A DNA stretch of 64,000 bases from contig JAOWBW010001458.1 of NCBI GenBank assembly GCA_026119855.1, forward strand, positions 232,873 to 296,872. Direction: 5' to 3'. Below are positions 44,546-55,589 of this stretch, piece after piece. Numbering within the stretch: position 1 is the stretch's first letter; the number at the start of each line of letters is the position of its first letter. Both the position numbers and the translations under genes were made by a program. The notes beneath the pieces are model-generated. The model did not search any database and was not told the origin of the DNA. It saw only the letters and a list, made by a program, of their open reading frames with translations. Source of the stretch: Campanula takesimana. Its lineage: Eukaryota; Streptophyta; Magnoliopsida; Asterales; Campanulaceae.

Positions 44546-45693
44546 ATCCCATGACCTAATTTTATCTTTTGTGGACTTTAGGATATATTGTAAGAATTGT
44601 TAAACTTCATTTTTAGAATAGTCCATTTTGATAGTATAGGCTTTAGATTGATAGGCTTAAAATTTTCAAAGTCTGGAATTTTAGTGGTCAAGACCTTGAC
44701 TTTGAAATCACTTGACCGTGGTAGACCTCTTGACCGTGGTAGACCACTCAACCGTGAATCCCTCGACCGCAAGGAAAGAAGATGCCCAAGTGTGTTTAAA
44801 CTTAACCATGGTCAAACTATGGTTAGTTTAGAACGTTGCAGAACTTGGACCCCAAGAAATTCAAATTTGAATTCATCTAAGTGGGACCACCTCTTATCTG
44901 CAAAAAGGGACAAACTCAGAATGAGCTCCAATCAGAATTCATCAGCTCATTGTCCTTCAACTTGGAGCCTAAGTAATCCCAACAGCTATTTTCTCATTCA
45001 AGGCTATAAATAGCCCTTAAGTTCTTCATTGAGCATAGCTGAGATTCAAAGAGAGAAATTGCTGTCGAAATACTTGGTGATTGAAGATCATAACTCAAGA
45101 TTTCCAGAGTCCTTTTAATCTTCAAGAACTCACCTTCAAACCTTCAAAGCTCTCCAGCAACAAACAAGTCATCTCAAGCCTTGTAACACAAGATTCATTA
45201 GGCTCTACAATCACTTAGATTTTAAAGAGCTTCTGATTCTTACACACACACTCACCCCAATTGATCAATCACATAGATTGAATCAAAAGGGATACACTGG
45301 TCTAAGTCTAGGATTTATTCTTCATAGAAAGTAGGTGTTGATTCAAAGCTTCATCTCTGTAATCTGTACACTCAAGAATCAATATATTCCTCCATTCAAA
45401 ATCCAAGTCTGACCATCTTGGTAAAGGACGTAGATCTTTTAACAGATCGAACCTTTCCAAATACTTGTGTCATTTTACTTTCTGCAAATTTACTTTCAAG
45501 TATTGTTCACCTTGTTCTTTATTGTTCATATTAATGTTGTTTGTCGTTTAGTGTTTGATCTTTCAGATTTAAGAACTGTTGTGAATTGTGTTTGTTGTTC
45601 TCCACATTGCCTAAGTTAAAATCTGACTAATTTATCATTTGCCAAAACTTCTAAGACATCAACTTTCAAACTCAACCATTCTTGACCGCAAAT
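44530..45693 (+). mobile_element. LTR of a second copia family inserted in the TNT1-like element
   Basis: About 1.16 kb aligns along its length with the LTR at 52591. Shared landmarks are TTGATTGATNCCATNACCTA at the start, TGGACTTTAGG, TTAGTCCATTTT-like and TATAGTATAGGCTT blocks, GGCTATAAATAGCC (TATA, about 45002) and CTTGGTAGAGGACGTAGATC-like text near the end. In place of the GCGCAG motifs of that LTR it has GACCGTGGTAGACC repeats (44714-44760). It appears solo or truncated, and it replaces the end of the TNT1-like element. Confidence 0.7.
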
Positions 45694-45872
45694 CTCTTGT
45701 GCTTGTTTGTGGTGCTGTGTTTCTTGCGATTTGCTTGGGTGTTTGGAGGGCTATTCCACAACACAAGTGTATCCAATGTATCTATAATATGGACCCTTGA
45801 TTTTGTATTTAACCAAAAGGTTATGATTGGTTCTCACGGTTCTCATTTAAAATGGTTCTCACAGGAGCGCGA

Positions 45873-45874
<2 letters not shown>

Positions 45875-45906
<32 letters not shown>
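45875..45906. repeat. (AT)n microsatellite
   Basis: About 15 AT units immediately outside the right terminus of the TA-flanked DNA element. Confidence 0.9.
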
Positions 45907-45908
<2 letters not shown>

Positions 45909-47298
45909 CCAGTGTTATAATATTTTTTTTAAGAAAATGATTAATTTAATTTATAGTCGATGACGTTGAAACCTTCATCTTTTTCGATTTCCTCTGTAAA
46001 CTAACGATCTTCTTCGATTTTTCTTCAATTCAACTGTAACAGATGGTGTTTTCGGATTTTTTCTGCGCCTGTTATCGAAATTGTAAAAAAAAGGAGTTTT
46101 TTTTTATGTCGAATCTATGATAATGACCGAACTCAAAGAGATAATTGAAGAACAAAGATAGTTTTTGAGAGAAACTAAAAAGTCTTTCGTCAAAGCCAAA
46201 AACTGTCTTGACCCGTTACTCCGAACAACATATATACAATGGCTAACTATCTCCCCAATAAGCTAACTAACTATGAAGAAATAAAAGAAATAAAGACATT
46301 CTGAAATTACGAAATTAAAATCCTAAAAACAATAAAATGACGTTTTCGCCCCCAAACTATTCCGGATCGTCACTTTTGGACCGAAAATTACCCTGCTTCA
46401 TTTTTCAGGTTATTTTTAAGATCTTGTAATTTAAATAGTAATCACTGATGATGTCAGTGATTAATGTTTAAATTATGAGATTTCTCGCCTTTTAATTTCT
46501 AGATTTGGTGTTTTTGTTGCCTTTTGTTGTTAGTTAGTTGAATAAATCGTGTTGTCTTATGTCTCGTTCTATTATATGTTATCCACCATATGTTGGGAGC
46601 CTTTTTGACATTCTCCTCTTTATTAAGAGCCTTAGACTTTTTTCATTTGTGATAGTCTTAGAATGATTTTGATATTTTTTTTGGTGTTATTCTTGCGATG
46701 TTTGGTTGCGCATTTACTGCCGACTCAAATGTGTTATTTTCTCGTACCGTTTAGGGTTATACTAAAGGCCAGTGCGTATCCAAGTTTTACTGAGAGAAGC
46801 ATTCTGGCATCGCACGTTATAGTTCCCAATGACATTCACAGGAGATTTAGTTCGGAGTTGGTCATCATTATTCGACATGTGTTACACTATTTATGTGTAG
46901 ATTTTAATTGCAATTATTACATTTTGGACAAACCTCCTTCAGTTGTGGAACGACGTGTTCTTAAATTTTATTAATGCAATAATGAGTTGTTTGCTTTAAA
47001 AATTTGGCAAGTTAACGTTTTTATGAACCATAATTACATATTTATATCTTGTTAATTTTTTTATCATAATTTTTTTATTATTAAAAACGAGATAAATAAT
47101 ACTCCCATATTTTTCCTGGATTCAGATTGAGGCTTTGATCTGCCTTTGGTTTGTTTTGTGACTGTTTGTTTATTTTAGAATTTTATAACTTTAGATTGAT
47201 TTTTAAACTACTATATAAATCCCATTCAATCATTATAAATTGTGATAAATAATCATCAATCACAAAATAACCACAAGTCCAAGTAGTTTATAAGATAT
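45907..47298. other. Intergenic DNA
   Basis: No gene recognised. A 103-codon frame at 46663-46974 has no family signature I can name. Confidence 0.4.
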
Positions 47299-47299
47299 A

Positions 47300-47540
47300 C
47301 TCTCTCCGTCTCAGGTTAGTGTGGACTTCTTTCCTTTTTCGTCCATCTCACATGTTAGTGTGGACTACCCCAAAATAACAAAGAATCTTTACTATTCCTC
47401 CCACTCATTCTCTCTCCTACTTTACTTTTATACTCACAACACTAATCAACTTACTATTCATCCCAATCATTCTCTTTCCTATTTAATTTTTCATACTCAC
47501 AAACACTTCCTTCCATTATTTACTCCAAAGAGAGCTAGGT
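47300..47540. mobile_element. Stowaway-like MITE fragment
   Basis: The left end CTCTCTCCGTCTCAGGTTAGTG, an internal second copy of the TTAGTGTGGAC block, and a C/T-rich stretch also seen near 15003-15150. A matching right end is not visible. Confidence 0.5.
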
Positions 47541-47932
47541 TTTGACTTGAGAAAATGAAATTTATGTTTTAAGTTCTTTTCACAATAATTATAAAACAAG
47601 AGTTTCATTGTGGTTTCTACAAATTTTAAGTTTATTTTAACATATAAATAAAGTACATGTTAAAAATTACAAGAAAATGATTTTTGTAGCTTAATTTATA
47701 AAGTTAGAATAAGAATTCCCTTTTTTTTTTTTTCTTCCTTTCTTTTTGGACGGTCGATGTATTGATTTTAATGTCTTTGTCGCTCTTTCTCAGCTAAGAT
47801 TACATTTCAAGGTTTGTAAACTTTGAAGATAAGCTCAATGACACACATGGAAAAGGATCTGTTAAGAGAAAAAAGTATAGGGTTTCGAGGTTCTTTTTTT
47901 CATCGATAATGAATATATATTACTCCCTCCAT

Positions 47933-48115
47933 CCCTAAATAATCCCTAAATAATGATCTTCACATTTGACTATTCAAACTTTTTAAAGATATGGACACTT
48001 GATTCACTATTCATGTTTTGTTTGGGCACTTCTAAGCTTAGGTTGTAGAAATGTGAAGAATTTTTTGGGACAATAAAAAATGCCAAATGAAAAGATCATT
48101 TTGGGACGGAGGAAG
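47933..48115. mobile_element. Stowaway-like MITE
   Basis: Ends CTCCCTCCATCCCTAAATAA and GATCATTTTGGGACGGAGGAAG are inverted. The left end contains a short internal duplication of CCCTAAATAAT. Subfamily of 21343-21517. Confidence 0.8.
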
Positions 48116-48314
48116 TATGTAGAAAACTTGTCTAGAAAAGGAGTTCTAATCACCAAGGTAAACAAGAATAAATACGCCCGGCTGCTAGTCCATCGGCAAG
48201 GTCATACACAGAAAAATAAGCACAACCATGCGAAGCCGAACCGCTCATCCAGAATGTTTTGACACATTTTGCACGGTCGTGTACTATAACAAGCACGCGC
48301 GTGTGAAGTGATTT

Positions 48315-49763
48315 GAGTAAACTGCTTTTCTGCCCCTCGTACTATGGCTTCAACATCAATTTGAGACCCGTACTGCTGAAACAACAAATGTATGATGCAT
48401 AATATAGTTTTATTAGAAAAATTAACCAATTTACTATTCAGTTGTTAAATTTTTTTAACGAACATTATTTTTTTTAACATGCATTAATTTTTTTAACGAA
48501 TATTAATAACTTAACGGAAACATATAGACCTTTTTACATGAAATTGACTCGTTTTTTTATGTTCGTTTTAGCCACTGCCCATCCTATTTGACACCCTTCT
48601 TATATGTTTGTCAAATTATCCGTTAAATAACAAACACTCAATAACCACCATCACCAACATTATTTTACCACCACCGGCAAGCACCTCACCACAGCACCTC
48701 GCCATATACCAGGTAATTTTTTTTTGAAAATCCCAGAAAAATACGTCATATAACATATAGAAGAAGATAAACCAATTTAAATGGTAAATTACAAGCATCA
48801 TATCTCTACCCATCTCTCTCCACTTCCACACAGTCAACCATCAAGTCAACGCTCTTCAAACTGTCATCAATTAATCCACCAAAACCATTACCAAGAATCT
48901 TTGCGATACCGTCTCAGAGCTCACCGCCTGCGTTGTCCCAAAAAATGGGTGGCCGGAGCTCTTGCCGTTCATTAAATTGCGTTAATTCGAAAAACCCTAA
49001 GCATAAGGAGAGCGCCCTACTGATTTTCGCTCAATTGGCTGCATATCAGGGAAACCCTAGTTTCATATCCGAATACTTAGCATTCGGTGTTTTCCAGGCG
49101 TTTGGCGACGGGTGTGAATCCGAATGTTAGAATTGCTGCATTGGGGGCCTCGATTAATTTAATTTAGTGTTTGGAGATGGCATCGGAGCGAGAAAAGTTT
49201 CAAAATTTGTTGCCATGGAAGAATTTTTATCGGAGAAGGAGATTATTGGTCGGATGTTGACAGAGAAAGAACAGAAGGGGCGGTGTGGGGAAGCTGCGGC
49301 GGCGGCATATGAGCGGGCTACGACGGTATTCAAAAAGGAGAGTGGCGGCCTGGAAAGATGGGGGTGGCGAGGGAGGGTGGCGGCCGACTGTGGAGCCTGA
49401 GGGTAAGCAGAGGGAAGCGTAGGGAGTGACTGAAATGGGGCTGGTGGGAGAGATCGTGATATTAGGGCTATAAGTTTAATAATTAACATTGTGCCCCCTT
49501 ACACTCTAAATAATAAATATCTGGTCCAACCCAACATTTGTAAAGTTTAATTCTAACTTTGGTTAAGTTATAAACATTTGTTAAAATAAATTAACGTCCG
49601 TTAGAAAATATAACGCGTGTTAGAAATAATTAACGATTAAATAGTAAATTGGTTAATTTTGCTACTAAAACTATAGTACGCATCATACATTTGTTGTTTC
49701 AACAATACGGGTGTCAAATTGATGTTGGAGTCATAGTACAAGGGGCAGAAAAGCAATTTACTC
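48315..49763. mobile_element. Pack-MULE carrying an importin-5-like fragment, 1449 bp
   Basis: Flanked by the direct duplication GAAGTGATTT (48305-48314 and 49764-49773; 9-10 bp as in Mutator-like elements). Terminal inverted repeats of about 150-200 bp start GAGTAAACTGCTTTTCTGCC on the left and GAGTAAATTGCTTTTCTGCC on the right (minus strand). They run on through ACAACAAATGTATGATGC and ACCAATTTACTATT. The middle is GC-richer and includes a captured host gene fragment (48812-49225) and an Ala/Pro-rich minus-strand frame (49154-49489). No transposase is present. Confidence 0.88.
48812..49225 (+). pseudogene. Captured importin-5 (importin-beta3)-like fragment
   Basis: Short stretches in changing frames correspond, in order and without introns, to the N-terminal HEAT-repeat region of plant importin-5/IMB3 proteins. 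They are a STQSTIKSTL segment (about 48830), CDTVSELTACVVPKNGWPEL (about 48900-48960), NPKHKESALLIFAQLAAY (about 48990-49045), NPNVRIAALGASIN (about 49115-49160) and ASEREKFQNLLP (about 49180-49215). The intact family protein imports cargo through nuclear pores. Here several one-base frame changes and the missing flanks make it non-coding. The lack of introns suggests capture from a spliced transcript or from an intronless parent region. Confidence 0.75.
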
Positions 49764-49773
49764 GAAGTGATTT

Positions 49774-50760
49774 TGTCACTACAGAATGTCTCATACTTTA
49801 TGCACTGCCGCGCATGATTACAAAGCACGACCGTGCCACTCTCTTGACGTGATCGGAAACCTTTATTTGACATATTGAGGCAGGGACAAAGCTATTAAGG
49901 GGCAAGGGGGGTCAATTGACCCCATGAACTTTTAAGAAATGTCAGTCTACCCACTTTAATTTTAGTAAAAGTACATGTGTATGCATTTTTGACCCCCTAA
50001 ACTCAAAATTTTGAATTCTATTTAAAAGTTTGGAAAATGAAAGATTGAAACATGGAAAAATTCGAAGTTAAAAGTGAAAAAATTATAGTGAAAGTGTCCC
50101 AACCGTTACTTGTAGTTTTAGCACACATATTAAGAAAAACGATCCACTCTAAATTACCCTTGACTGTTTATCCCAAAAGTTTTTATGACTTCTAAAGTAA
50201 TATAGCATCAATGTGTTGTTGTTTCAACCATAGAAATCTAACATATCAGTTAAAATAAATATAGGGTTATCCGGAGTGTGGACATTGCGAAAAATTAGTA
50301 CTTGGATCATGACATTCCAAAAAAAAAAAAAAACTTCAGTGAGGACATTTGAAAAACAGGTCTTCTTTAGTGACCAAAACATGAATTTCGCATATTCTCG
50401 GATATAATTTACTGTTCTACACAGTACTATTTCCGTCTCAAAAAGTTAAATTTACAGCAATTAGAAAAAAATTCCAGCTGCAAAAATAAAATATAAATAA
50501 TATTATTTATAAAAATATTCGGAATGGGACAAGCTTATTGAAGTGCGAGGAGTGATTCATAATTAAATAGAAACATGCATTACCAAAAATAAAAATTAAC
50601 TAAAACATGTATAGTTTGATATTTACACAGGAAGAATAAGACTGGTGTGAGGTATTATCTGAAAAAATAGTCAATACTCTTTGTCGTCATTTAAATAAAG
50701 ATTATTGAATTAGAATTCAATAGAATTGTGTGATTATTACATAAAATAAAAGAAAATAAA
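49774..50760. other. Intergenic AT-rich DNA
   Basis: No gene recognised. The piece near 49890-49925 (GGGGCAAGGGGGGTCAATTGACCCC) contains a GGGGTCAATTGACCCC palindrome that looks transposon-derived. A poly-A run lies near 50318. Confidence 0.4.
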
Positions 50761-50764
50761 ATTT

Positions 50765-50897
50765 TGTGTGAGACGGTCTCACGCGTTTCGATGAGAGAGG
50801 AAATAAGTTTTGCCCCGTCCCGCTTATAGGAGACAAACCATTTAGTCTTTCAATGAGACCCGTCTCCTGTGTGAGCGAGACCGTATCACACATTTTT
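50765..50897. mobile_element. MITE with GTGTGAGACGGTCTCAC ends
   Basis: About 133 bp. The left end GTGTGAGACGGTCTCACGC is itself a palindrome. The right end, on the minus strand, is GTGTGATACGGTCTCGCTCAC. It is a different family from the Stowaway-like copies. Confidence 0.7.
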
Positions 50898-51174
50898 AAC
50901 ATAAAAAAAAAAGCATGCGAAAGCTACGGCTGATATTTTAGTCGGAAAAAAAAATAGACTTATACGGTGTGAGATATTACTTGGAAAATTAATTTGGTCA
51001 ATGATGTAAGCTGTCAATTGTTTGTATATTCTATATTGTTGCTTTCTCGTTACCGACTTCCAAACTGAATGGTTACTTTCATTATTCTTTTTTTCCTCTT
51101 AATACTTGAAAAATGAAATGTTAGGTACAATCGAGAAATTATTTATTAGTCTATAATTAGTACTCACTCTATCC

Positions 51175-52170
51175 TGTTGGAATTTAATATGCAACGATCA
51201 GATTAATAGAAAATCACATAAGCATATAACGATATCAGATTAAGCCAAAAGCAGAAACGTACACACAAGAACAGGATCCAGGAAAGACAGAAACAAAAGA
51301 GAGTTAGAAAGACTTATCAGTTTAGATCGAGTCGCCTGTAATAGACTCTCCTAAGAGAAACTATTGCCCCCTATTGGTGCGGCTAAGGGTTGCGGCAAAT
51401 TCCTCCGAGGATGAAACGATCTCAGGAACGTACCAGGAAATCTTCGCACGAACAGGTACCGAACCACTTGCGACTGCTGTCCCATTTCGCCGGAATTTTA
51501 CTTCTCAGATTAACCACAGATTACGAATTTAGAGAGAGAACAGTTTTTAGCAATTTAATTGCATGTGTAAAACTGATATAGGGATCGTATATTTATACTG
51601 GTATATAGTTGGTTTAGGTATTCTAGGAGGACTCCAAAACCTACCCGATTTACAGTGATTTATTCCTGAAGGAAAAGAAACTGCGCTGTTAGAGTCCAGT
51701 TAGGAAACTAACTGACCTAACAGTTTCGCAAACGCCCTTAGCCCGAGCCCGGCCGAGCCGAGCGAGCGAGCGCGCGTGTGGGGAAAGGTTCAAGTCCACC
51801 TCACATGTAACTTGAACATGAGACTATGATATGCCAAGTAATTTATGGCACTTCAACTACCCATTTTAATTCCATGTGGGATGGCCCAAAAGACTTTTAT
51901 ACTTCCAAGCAAAAGGGAAGTTTGCCTTTCCTTTCCCATGTGGGATGGCAACCAACCCATCTCATCATTGAAAGCCAAAAAGTCTCTTTCAAAAGCTCAT
52001 CTTTGAAGTCTTAGAACTATGGATTTAATCCATCATTTGGCTTTCACCAAAACACCAATATTGTTCATGGTATAACATACTACAAGTATAAACATTGACC
52101 AAGGTCAAATCAACGGGACCCACCAATGGGACCCACTCAAATTTGACCATTTCAAGCCAAATTTCCAACA
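51175..52170 (-). repeat. 3' LTR of a minus-strand copia-like element, 996 bp
   Basis: Plus-strand boundaries are TGTTGGAATTT at 51175 and AAATTTCCAACA at 52170. On the minus strand the LTR therefore starts TGTTGGAAATTT and is immediately preceded by GATTTGTGGGGGAT, a good polypurine tract. That fixes it as the 3' LTR of an element pointing left. The interior has no coding frame. Confidence 0.75.
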
Positions 52171-52590
52171 ATCCCCCACAAATCCTTGGTGATAAGACTA
52201 GTAGAGATTATCCATGTCGTGCTTTCAGTAAAAGGTGTCTCCCGACTTGAACCCCTACCTAAGCTAGTCAACGCAAACCCCCACAGGACCAGATGAACGG
52301 GTGTCTTGAATCTGATACCTTTGAGTGTAGGAGCCTTTGTTGGTAGCAACACGACAAAGGCTATGACAGCAGCCTCTATCATTATGTTTGACGCGTATAA
52401 GCCATACGTCCTTATCCTCTATCATAAGTGCTTTCGAGGAATAACCCATTTCCTCTAATTGCGGCTAACAATAACACTTATTTAGTTGGGCATCTCCAAA
52501 GATGTACTGCTAAATGAACACCTTTCAGGCTATTCAGGGACAGACACAGACATGTGTTGTGTATGCTTACTTCTTAACCCTCCTATTTTA
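52171..52590 (-). mobile_element. Truncated internal 3' region of the minus-strand element
   Basis: About 420 bp between the polypurine tract and the next LTR. No RT or RNase H is seen, so this is the untranslated 3' part. The rest of the element was removed by or lies beyond the insertion at 52591. Confidence 0.55.
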
Positions 52591-53950
52591 TGTTAGAATT
52601 GATTGATACCATCACCTATTAATATTTATGGACTTTAGGACCCTATGTAAGAAGTTTATAACTTCATTTTTTAGCTTAGTCCATTTTATAGTATAGGCTT
52701 AGAACATAGGGCTCGGAGCGAATTGGAATGAAGATCTAAGCAAGACTGTGGACCCTGCGCAGGACGACTCTGCGCAGTACACCACTGCGCAGGTCTCTCC
52801 TGCGCAGCATTCTATCTTGCTCAGCTTTCAATACATTCAGATCACCTAACTTGGAAAACGCTTTGAAGATGTACGCTTTTAAAAGTGCTGAGGTGTGCAG
52901 AAACGACAAAACAAGCACACTTAGCAGATCCAACGGTGGAGACGCGCTCAGAGAAATATTTCAAATGAAGACAGCTGTCAACCTTCTAGAAGAAGCTTTT
53001 GAATTTGGTCTTCATGCTCAGTCTCCAACGGCTCTATATACCTGCGCACCAATCATATTGTGCCAGGTCATCAACGTTGATCAGAGCCCCAACGGCTATA
53101 AAGGACAGCTGCGCACCAATCATATCGTGCCAGCTTATCGTCCTTGCTCAGAGCTCCAACGGCTATATTCAAGCTCTCAGCTATAAATAGCCAGCTCATC
53201 TTCATTTCCAAGTTGCTAGAGTTTGTGCTTTCTAATATCCTTGAAGTTCTGAAGATTGCTGCTTACTACTCACAGATTCAAGATCAACCTTCAAACCTTC
53301 ATACCTTAAAACTCCTGCCCAGATCCTAAGCCTTAAATCACCAGAATTCTTCGTGCTCTTCATCTCATAGATTCATAGAGCCCAGAATTTCTGAACACAC
53401 ACACACCTCTTGAAGCTTTGATCATTTAGATCTTTCTTCTTGAGATACACCGGTTTAGTCTAGGATTTGTTCTTCATAGATTATAGATCTTTGAGATAGT
53501 TGTGTTCATTGTTGTATCTTATAACTCTCTCATATAATAAGATCTCCATTAGAAAATCCAAGACTAACCATCTTGGTAGAGGACGTAGATCTTTCATTGA
53601 TCGAACCTCTCCAAATAGCTTGTTCTTTAATCTCGCTATTTACTTCCTGCTTATCTTTTCTGAATTACTGCTTTGTTTGATCTATCAGATTGCTGCTATT
53701 GCTGCTGTGTTTGTTATTGCTTATTGCCTTAGAACATTTTTATCCAACTCTTTAGCCAAAACTTAGCGCGTGCGTTTTTATCCTTGCGCAGCTTTTTCTA
53801 CGCAGGTGCTGCTTAAACTTCGCTGTGCATCTCACACTCTCACTGTGCGCATAAGCCATTGATTTGCAAAAGGGTTTGAAAAGAATTTTAAAACGCTATT
53901 CACCCTCCTCTAGCATTTTTCATACCCTTGTTTTCCCTTTGGGACCAACA
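52591..53950 (+). repeat. 5' LTR of the large copia element
   Basis: Starts TGTTAGAATTGATTGATACC and ends before the primer-binding site at GACCAACA. A TATA box (GCTATAAATAGCC) is at about 53180. Upstream of it a 63-67 bp unit with CAGAGCYCCAACGGCTATA and GCGCACCAATCATAT is repeated (starts 53016, 53079 and a partial at 53146). It is related to the LTR at 44530-45693. Confidence 0.8.
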
Positions 53951-53964
53951 AGTGGTATGCAGCT
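53951..53964 (+). other. Primer-binding site, imperfect
   Basis: AGTGGTATGCAGC after the LTR resembles the initiator tRNA-Met site TGGTATCAGAGC with changes. Confidence 0.65.
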
Positions 53965-54023
53965 AACACCTTCATAAAACTTGTTTTGTTTTTCAAGCTT
54001 AACACTTGGGTGCCGATTCAAGA

Positions 54024-55030
54024 TGGCTTCAAAATCTTGGGCAATGGCTAACTATTCACATGTTCCAGTGCTGAATGAAGATCACTTCGAAATCTGGAAG
54101 CACTGCATGCTTACTCATTTTTCTTCTATCGACGAGATCCTCCACGACATCGTTCTTTGAAGGACCCTACATTCCAATGAAGGCTAATCCTGATGCTGCT
54201 ACAAATAAGGAAAATCCTACCATCAAGAAGAACAAAGAGAATGGACTGATGAAGAAAAGAAATGGTTGGCTATGATGGAAGAGCGAGGAACATCATTCTT
54301 AGCACTCTAGACCTCTCCACGCACAATCAAATTGTGAGCGGTGGAACTGCAAAGGAATTATGGGATGCTATTGAAGGATATGTGAATGGAGACAAAGTAA
54401 GCAAGGAAAACAAAAGATTTGTGGTGCAAAAAAAATTCAACTGCTTCATGAGAAAAGATGGTGAAACCTTGAGACAAACATATGATCGCTTATGTGCTGT
54501 TGTAAACTCTTGTAAATCTCTTGGAACTACTTTCACTAATAAGAAGTCAATTCTCAATTCTTAGATGCACTAGGTTCCAAAGATATGTGCACAAAGCAAG
54601 TCATCTGGAAGATTCTGGATTTCTAGATACTTGGCCCCTGCGCAGCTATACGCTAACTTAAAAGTGTATGAGCTAAAGCTTGATCGAATCGACGAAATTG
54701 AAGGCAAAGGAAAGCTTGTTTCCTATGTTGCGCAAAACAAACCTGCGCCTGCTCAAAACCTCAGACAAAGTCTCTACTTCCTCTTTACTTGAAATGGATG
54801 ATGATGATTTCGCTATGTTCGTTAAGCGATTCCAAAAATTCAGGAAATTCTCTAAACCTGGATCCTCAAGCAAACCACCTGCTAAATTCTCTCGTGGCAG
54901 ACTCAAAGAAAGATGAAGAGTTGGTCTGCTACAACTGCAGAAAGCCTGGTCTTTTGCTTCAAAATGTCCTACTCCAAAATTTGAATACATGAAGAGGAAT
55001 ACTGCGCAGAGATCATAAAGGCAGCGCGGA
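54024..55030 (+). pseudogene. copia gag remnant
   Basis: Begins MASKSWAMANYSHVPVLNED and HFEIWKHCMLTHF at 54024, the usual copia gag start. After frame changes it gives IVSGGTAKELWDAIEGYV (about 54330-54390) and ETLRQTYDRLCAVVNSCKSL, then CYNCRKPG (about 54934), the first half of a CCHC knuckle. At least four frame changes and a stop near 54562 break it. Confidence 0.8.
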
Positions 55031-55589
55031 ATGATTGCTGAAGAAGACTGCGCAGAAAGGAACTGAAGACTTGGATAGAGACGGACACTGAGACAGTGAT
55101 GATGATGACTCTGAGGATGGACTGCTCTGCTTGATGGCCAATGCTGATGCTGATAGCGATTCAGACAATGATCCCGATGCGGACACAAAGGCTGCGCCAA
55201 AAACAAAAGAAGAAAGGTCCCACTATCACAGAACTGGGGGAATGGGACATCTAACTCCAAGCAGACAGAATGGCAAGTACTTGTTTTTTCAGAGCAGACC
55301 TATCAAATAATTTGTAGCTGCGCCTCCGCGCAAAGAATCTCTTGAAATTCCTGCTGAAATTGTAATAGAAAAGAATGACTCTGCTGCTGAGCGAGAGTCT
55401 ATTTTTCAGCAAGCTGAAAAGGTAATAAAGAAATTTAACTCTACGAAAGAAGCAGTGGACTTATCAATTGGAGAAATTTCACAGCTTAAGACAGAGAAAA
55501 CTCTTTTAAAATATGAGATCACCCTCATTAAGGAGAAGATTAAGAGCATGACTCCTCTTACTGAAAAGAACCGTTTGTCACAGATCAAA

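Larger units (their letters stand above)
40102..45763 (+). mobile_element. Ty1/copia retrotransposon, TNT1/Tork-like, decayed
   Basis: 5' LTR, primer-binding site, gag-pol in one frame with several nonsense codons, and the last ~70 bp of the 3' LTR (45694-45763). A 5-bp CAAGT occurs at 40097-40101 and 45764-45768 and may be the target duplication. If so, the 65 bp between 40102 and the LTR at 40167 belong to the element, and they end in a polypurine-tract-like GGAGGGAG. The 3' end of the internal region and most of the 3' LTR are replaced by a foreign LTR (44530-45693). Confidence 0.85.
39935..45874. mobile_element. TA-microsatellite-flanked DNA element, split by a copia insertion
   Basis: The left arm (39935-40101) starts GGTAGGTGCTCAAATGAGAACC. 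The right arm (45764-45874), read on the minus strand, starts GGTCGCGCTCCTGTGAGAACC. The arms remain complementary further in (GTATCCAAGTGTATCCAATRTATCTATAAT, given here in two parts: GTATCCAAGTGTATCC and CTATAAT). (TA)n lies on both sides. This resembles the micron-type plant elements that sit in TA repeats. A 35-bp derivative is at 30423-30456. No coding capacity is seen outside the copia insertion. Confidence 0.7.

Noticed and set aside
46663..46974. 103-codon open frame, briefly considered as a Helitron helicase fragment (TERSILAS, IVPNDI)
   Set aside because: The resemblance is a few residues and no neighbouring helicase motif or frame-shifted continuation exists.
52851..53766. Several open frames of 60-111 codons in the LTR
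   Set aside because: They lie within U3/R/U5 of the copia LTR and are explained by its tandem units.
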